18,291 bases of DNA from Spirochaetaceae bacterium. Lineage in GTDB: Bacteria > Spirochaetota > Spirochaetia > Treponematales > Breznakiellaceae. This document shows, piece by piece, positions 15,164 to 18,291 of this stretch; the stretch's first letter is position 1; every line of letters begins with the position of its first letter. The notes beneath the pieces were generated by a model that was not told the origin of the DNA, made no database searches, and saw only the letters and a list, made by a program, of their open reading frames with translations. The DNA lies in assembly GCA_031258615.1 (NCBI GenBank), contig JAIRMP010000215.1, forward strand, positions 1 to 18,291. Direction: 5' to 3'. The translations under genes were made by a program, and so were the position numbers.

Positions 15164-15832
15164 ATGGACTTTGACTTTGTATTCATGCTCAAGGCAATGG
15201 CCGAAGCGGGCACGGCGATTCCGTACTCGCTTCTTATCGCCTTTTCCGCGGTGCTCGCGGGAATGGTTTTGGGTCTTCCCATCGCGCTTGTACGTTTTTA
15301 CCGTGTGCCGGTTGTCTGTACGGCCGCCGCGATCTGGATCACGATTGCGAAAGCCCTTCCGAACATCCTGGTCTATTTTATACTTTTTGCGCTGCTTGCG
15401 CAGGAACGGAGTTTTCCTGTCGCGCTGATAACAATTATCGGAATCACCGTCGCGACAAGTACGGAGATGTCGGAAATGTTCCGGGGCGCTCTTGAATCCA
15501 TAGACAAAAGCCAGTTCGACGCCGCGCGCTCAATTGGACACGGGGAAGCGGACTTATTTTTCCGCGTTGCGCTGCCCCAGATGGTACCTGTATGCGTTCC
15601 GGTTGCCAGCGGCGTGGTGATCCACGCCATCAAGGCGCTTCCCGTCGCCGTGCTGATAGGATTGCGCGATATCCTTAACACCGCTCTCGGCGCCGCGGTG
15701 GTCAACTACCGTTACCTTGAAAGCTATGTCGCGGCGGCGCTGATTTTCTGGGCAATTTTTATCGTTGTAGAAAAATCCTTTCTGCTTGTTGAAAAACGGT
15801 TCAGGTATAATTCCCCCAAAGGAGGCGTTTGA
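15164..15832 (+). CDS. polar-amino-acid ABC transporter permease (second)
   Basis: 222 residues, same fold as the 13572 permease but clearly a different sequence, so the channel is probably a heterodimer. The coupling loop QFDAARSIGHGEADLFFRVALP is near residues 113-134 with the conserved alanines and glycine. Where the first permease has RGTP, this one reads KALPNILVYF, an unusual replacement of that conserved segment. ATG at 15164 follows the binding-protein stop by 10 bases, and the ATPase starts 1 base after its stop. Confidence 0.88.
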   Translation: MDFDFVFMLKAMAEAGTAIPYSLLIAFSAVLAGMVLGLPIALVRFYRVPVVCTAAAIWITIAKALPNILVYFILFALLAQERSFPVALITIIGITVATSTEMSEMFRGALESIDKSQFDAARSIGHGEADLFFRVALPQMVPVCVPVASGVVIHAIKALPVAVLIGLRDILNTALGAAVVNYRYLESYVAAALIFWAIFIVVEKSFLLVEKRFRYNSPKGGV

Positions 15833-15833
15833 T

Positions 15834-16592
15834 TTGCTTGAGATCAGGAATATTACAAAATCGTTCGGCCCGGATCAGGTGCTTAAAGGCCTTGATTTTT
15901 TTATACGCGAGGGAGATGTGGTGTCGATTATCGGGCCCTCCGGTTCGGGTAAAACCACGCTGCTGCGCTGCATCAATTTTCTGGAAAGCGCCGATTCCGG
16001 CAGCATACGGATCGGCGGCCTCCGGGCTGATTTCTCCCGAATCCGCAAAAAAGAGAAAATAGCGATGCGGCGCAAAACGGCGATGGTGTTTCAAAATTAC
16101 GCGCTTTTTTTGAACATGACCGCCCTGGAAAATGTCATGGAGGGCCTTGTCATCGCCAGAAAAATGGAAAAAAAGACAGCGAGGGAGACGGCGGTACAGG
16201 TGCTTACAAAGGTGGGGCTCGCTTCAAAGCTTGATTCAAAACCCCGCGAGCTTTCCGGCGGCCAGCAGCAACGTGTGGGCATAGCCCGGGCCGTCGCGCT
16301 TAACCCGGAAGTGATTTTATTTGACGAACCTACCTCTTCGCTTGATCCTGAAATGGTTGACGACATTCTCGCCCTTATCAAGGAGCTTGCCCGTGAAGGC
16401 GCCACGATGGCTATCGTTACCCACGAGATGCAGTTTGCCTATGAAATATCAAACCGCGTCGTGTTTCTTGACAAGGGGGAAATTCTGGCGGAAGGCTCCC
16501 CCTCGGAAATTTTTGATAATCCCCGGGAAGAGCGCGTAAAACAGTTTGTGTCGCGTTTTAATTTCAAGCGCGCCCCCGAATACTATCTATAG
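15834..16592 (+). CDS. polar-amino-acid ABC transporter ATPase
   Basis: 252 residues from TTG at 15834. This start is preferred because GGAGG (15821-15825) is 8 bases upstream and the protein then opens with LEIRNITKSFG, the usual ATPase N-terminus; an ATG at 15786 lies within the permease gene. Walker A GPSGSGKTT is at 34-42, followed by the Q-loop MVFQNYALFLNMT, signature LSGGQQQRVGIARA, Walker B ILFDEPTSSLDPE and the H-loop VTHEMQFA, all matching the GlnQ/HisP/TcyN group. The Q-loop region reads ALFLNMT where FPHMT is typical. It energises the two-permease importer and is followed after 9 bases by the NifD-like gene, tying the importer to that enzyme. Confidence 0.93.
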   Translation: MLEIRNITKSFGPDQVLKGLDFFIREGDVVSIIGPSGSGKTTLLRCINFLESADSGSIRIGGLRADFSRIRKKEKIAMRRKTAMVFQNYALFLNMTALENVMEGLVIARKMEKKTARETAVQVLTKVGLASKLDSKPRELSGGQQQRVGIARAVALNPEVILFDEPTSSLDPEMVDDILALIKELAREGATMAIVTHEMQFAYEISNRVVFLDKGEILAEGSPSEIFDNPREERVKQFVSRFNFKRAPEYYL

Positions 16593-16601
16593 AGGATTGA
16601 G

Positions 16602-18074
16602 ATGAGTTACACTACCCTGCTTTCAAAGCCGTCTTCCAATGTCCGGGAGGCGCGTTTGGGTTCGATTACCGGCTACCACGGCTGTGTCAGCGATCTGGTT
16701 GAGCGTTCCGCGTGCGGCGGAGTGAAAAACCGGGAGCGTTGCTTCAGCCAGTCGAGTATGTGCCTTTCCATGTGCGCCGTTGATCAGCTTCTCGCTATCC
16801 GGGATGTCGCCGTGATTTACCACGCCCCCTCCGGCTGCTGCGCCGGCGCCGCGGGAACCGCCGTTTTGTCCCAGCAGATTGCCGCGCGTATCGGCCTGTC
16901 CAACCGTTCGGTCCTTGTCGGCACCGATCTTGACGAAAACGATACGGTATTCGGCGCAATTGAACCCTTGAGAAAAATCGCCGTTGAAACGTTCAATACC
17001 CACCGCCCAAAGGCGCTTTTCCTTGCCAGCTCCTGCGTGTCGGGCGTCATTGGCGAGGACATTGACAGCCTTGCCGACGAGCTTAGGGAAGAACTGGGTA
17101 TTCCGGTGGAAAGCGTGCACTGCGAGGGCTTTAAGTCGCGGATATGGGCTTCGGGCTTTGATGTGGCCGATCACGCCGTGCTGCGGGGGATCGTAAAACC
17201 GCCAAAGGAGAAGCGTCCGGTGATCAATTTCAAAAATTTTTTTGAAAGCCACCGCCCCCAGATTACCGAAATTTTTGCCGAGCTCGGCGTAAAACCCCAG
17301 TTTCTCTATATGAACGCCACCGTTGAGGAGCTTGAGCATCTTTCGGAATCGCTTGCCACGGTGTGCGTGTGCGGCACCCTGGGCACCTACCTGGGCAACG
17401 GGCTTGAAGAACTGTACGGCGTGCCATACATCAGGACGATCAATTTTTCAGGACTGGCCGGGTTTGAGGCATGGCTCCGCAAAATCGGCGAGACTATAGG
17501 CAGGGAGGCGGCAGCGGAAGCGTACCTGCGGCGGGAGCGGGACAAGTACCTTCCCCAAATAGAGGCGCTCAAAAAAGAGCTCCGGGGCCGTACCGCGGTG
17601 ATTGGCATGGGGCCGGGCTATACCTACGAGGTGAGCCGGGTGCTGCAGGAACTGGGGATACAGACGGTGTGGGCCGCCGCGTGGCATTTTGACTACAGAT
17701 ACGACAACGGCCAAAATCCTCCGGCCCTGAAATACCTCAAGGAACACGCGCCGAATGACATAGGTCTTTCCGTCGCCGATATGCAGAACTTCGAGATACT
17801 AAACATACTGAACACGTACAAGCCCGACCTTTACTTTTCCCGGCATCCGGGTAGCACCGTCTGGGCCATCAAACAGGGGATTACCGCCGTTTATTTCGCC
17901 GATGAGTACATGGCCTTCGGCTACCGGGGAACGCTGAATTTCGCCCAATACATTGTTGACTCGATCAAAAACCGCAGCTTTGAGAAAAACCTCGCGGCGC
18001 GGGTCCGCCTGCCCTATACGGACTGGTGGTATAAAAACGCCAGTGACGCGATGCTGCTCAAGGAGGGGCGTTAA
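16602..18074 (+). CDS. nitrogenase-like component 1 alpha (NifD-like) subunit
   Basis: 490 residues. The NifD/E pattern is clear: HAPSGCCAG (74-82, NifD HGPVGC), DENDTVFG (111-118), SSCVSGVIGEDI (143-154), VHCEGFKSR (172-180), YGVPYIRTINFSG later. P-cluster-type cysteines map to C54, C79 and C145; spacing C54-C79 (25) matches NifE. C257 aligns with the FeMo-cofactor cysteine of NifD (C275 in Azotobacter). The cofactor histidine (H442) region reads VYFADEY, with no histidine. Extra cysteines C28, C38, C47 and C58 crowd the N-terminus. It should pair with the NifK-like product and need a NifH-like reductase, not visible here. ATG at 16602 has GAGGA just upstream and follows the ATPase by 9 bases. 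I read it as a nitrogenase-like reductase (as MarDK or CfbD are), not an N2-fixing enzyme. Confidence 0.85.
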   Translation: MSYTTLLSKPSSNVREARLGSITGYHGCVSDLVERSACGGVKNRERCFSQSSMCLSMCAVDQLLAIRDVAVIYHAPSGCCAGAAGTAVLSQQIAARIGLSNRSVLVGTDLDENDTVFGAIEPLRKIAVETFNTHRPKALFLASSCVSGVIGEDIDSLADELREELGIPVESVHCEGFKSRIWASGFDVADHAVLRGIVKPPKEKRPVINFKNFFESHRPQITEIFAELGVKPQFLYMNATVEELEHLSESLATVCVCGTLGTYLGNGLEELYGVPYIRTINFSGLAGFEAWLRKIGETIGREAAAEAYLRRERDKYLPQIEALKKELRGRTAVIGMGPGYTYEVSRVLQELGIQTVWAAAWHFDYRYDNGQNPPALKYLKEHAPNDIGLSVADMQNFEILNILNTYKPDLYFSRHPGSTVWAIKQGITAVYFADEYMAFGYRGTLNFAQYIVDSIKNRSFEKNLAARVRLPYTDWWYKNASDAMLLKEGR

Positions 18075-18291
18075 TGGCAAAATTACTGTATCAGCCCCGG
18101 TACAAATGCGCCCTCGCGGCCATGCAGACCGTGCACGCCATACCCAGGGCTATACCGGTGCTTCATTCCGGTCCGGGCTGCGGCGCCAAGCTCAACAACA
18201 ACAACGGCACGTCGGGTATGTATTCGCCCAATATCTTTCCCTGTACCAGTGTCAGCGAGAAAGAGGTGGTATTTGGCGGAGTGGACAAACT
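18074..18291 (+). CDS. nitrogenase-like component 1 beta (NifK-like) subunit, partial
   Basis: Runs off the window after 72 codons. ATG at 18074 overlaps the NifD-like stop (TAATG) and AAGGAGG lies at 18060-18066. The start corresponds to the NifK N-terminal cluster region: YKCALAAM with C12, LHSGPGCGAK with C36 (NifK VHGSQGC), and FPCTSVSEKEVVFGG with C57 (NifK CVSDSMTEDAAVFGG). The two P-cluster-type cysteines C12 and C36 are 24 apart, as expected. There is almost no N-terminal extension before C12, unlike NifK, where about 70 residues precede it. With the upstream subunit it should form an alpha2beta2-like catalytic component. Confidence 0.85.
   Translation, partial: MAKLLYQPRYKCALAAMQTVHAIPRAIPVLHSGPGCGAKLNNNNGTSGMYSPNIFPCTSVSEKEVVFGGVDK

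Noticed and set aside
16623..17339. Long antisense reading frame opposite the NifD-like gene
   Set aside because: It is the mirror of a GC-rich coding region, shows no family motif, and the + strand gene explains the codon pattern fully.
18198..18209. AAC triplet repeat as a variable tract
   Set aside because: Only four asparagine codons in a family-plausible position; too short to call unstable.
16602..18291. True nitrogen-fixing molybdenum nitrogenase (nifDK)
   Set aside because: The cofactor histidine is absent, the beta subunit lacks the long NifK N-terminal region, and no nifH, nifE, nifN or nifB is present in the window.

Overview
The window looks like a chromosomal stretch of an anaerobic, gut-type bacterium, most plausibly a Treponema-like spirochaete. 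The GC content is moderate and intergenic DNA is full of palindromes. Lipoproteins have relaxed lipoboxes, a 15-G tract lies ahead of a gene, and a nitrogenase-like gene pair sits among importers. The lineage is inferred from style and gene content; no rRNA or other marker gene is present.

Left part (1-1730, + strand): a small lipoprotein, a possible gene remnant, then an AT-rich island with a PIN-domain toxin and a small antitoxin-like partner. The 3' end of the partner runs into a ladder of hairpins (about 1395-1728) ending in a terminator-like stem. A GC-rich hairpin with the same core and loop occurs on both sides of the island.

Middle part (1730-7406, - strand): a TRAP carboxylate transporter (dctP remnant, dctQ, dctM) followed by a 950-residue fusion of a formyltransferase-like domain with an ADP-forming acyl-CoA synthetase. 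The dctP gene has lost its first 80-100 codons, including the signal peptide, beside the divergent promoter of the right-hand cluster. This looks like a rearrangement junction. A perfect 16-bp hairpin and a 15-G tract lie between the TRAP genes and the synthetase.

Right part (7480-18291, + strand): a tightly packed run of eleven genes in two blocks. Block 1 is a NitT/TauT-type importer (binding lipoprotein, ATPase, permease), a CysK-like sulfhydrylase and a 728-residue fusion of a hydroxycarboxylate-dehydrogenase-like domain with a HisC-like aminotransferase. Block 2 is a polar-amino-acid-type importer (permease, binding lipoprotein, permease, ATPase) followed by NifD-like and NifK-like subunits; the NifK-like gene runs off the end. 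The two blocks start from related promoters (TTGACA, a dyad in the spacer, then a shared TCTTAGTA), so they probably share a regulator.

Reading of the right-hand cluster (inference): the NifD-like protein keeps the P-cluster-type cysteines and the cofactor-type cysteine but lacks the FeMo-cofactor histidine, and no nifH, nifE, nifN or nifB is visible. With two importers, a CysK-like enzyme and an amino-acid/keto-acid/hydroxy-acid enzyme, the best hypothesis is a nitrogenase-like reductase that salvages an imported small organic molecule, possibly an organosulfur compound, rather than fixing nitrogen. This is the most likely undescribed system here.
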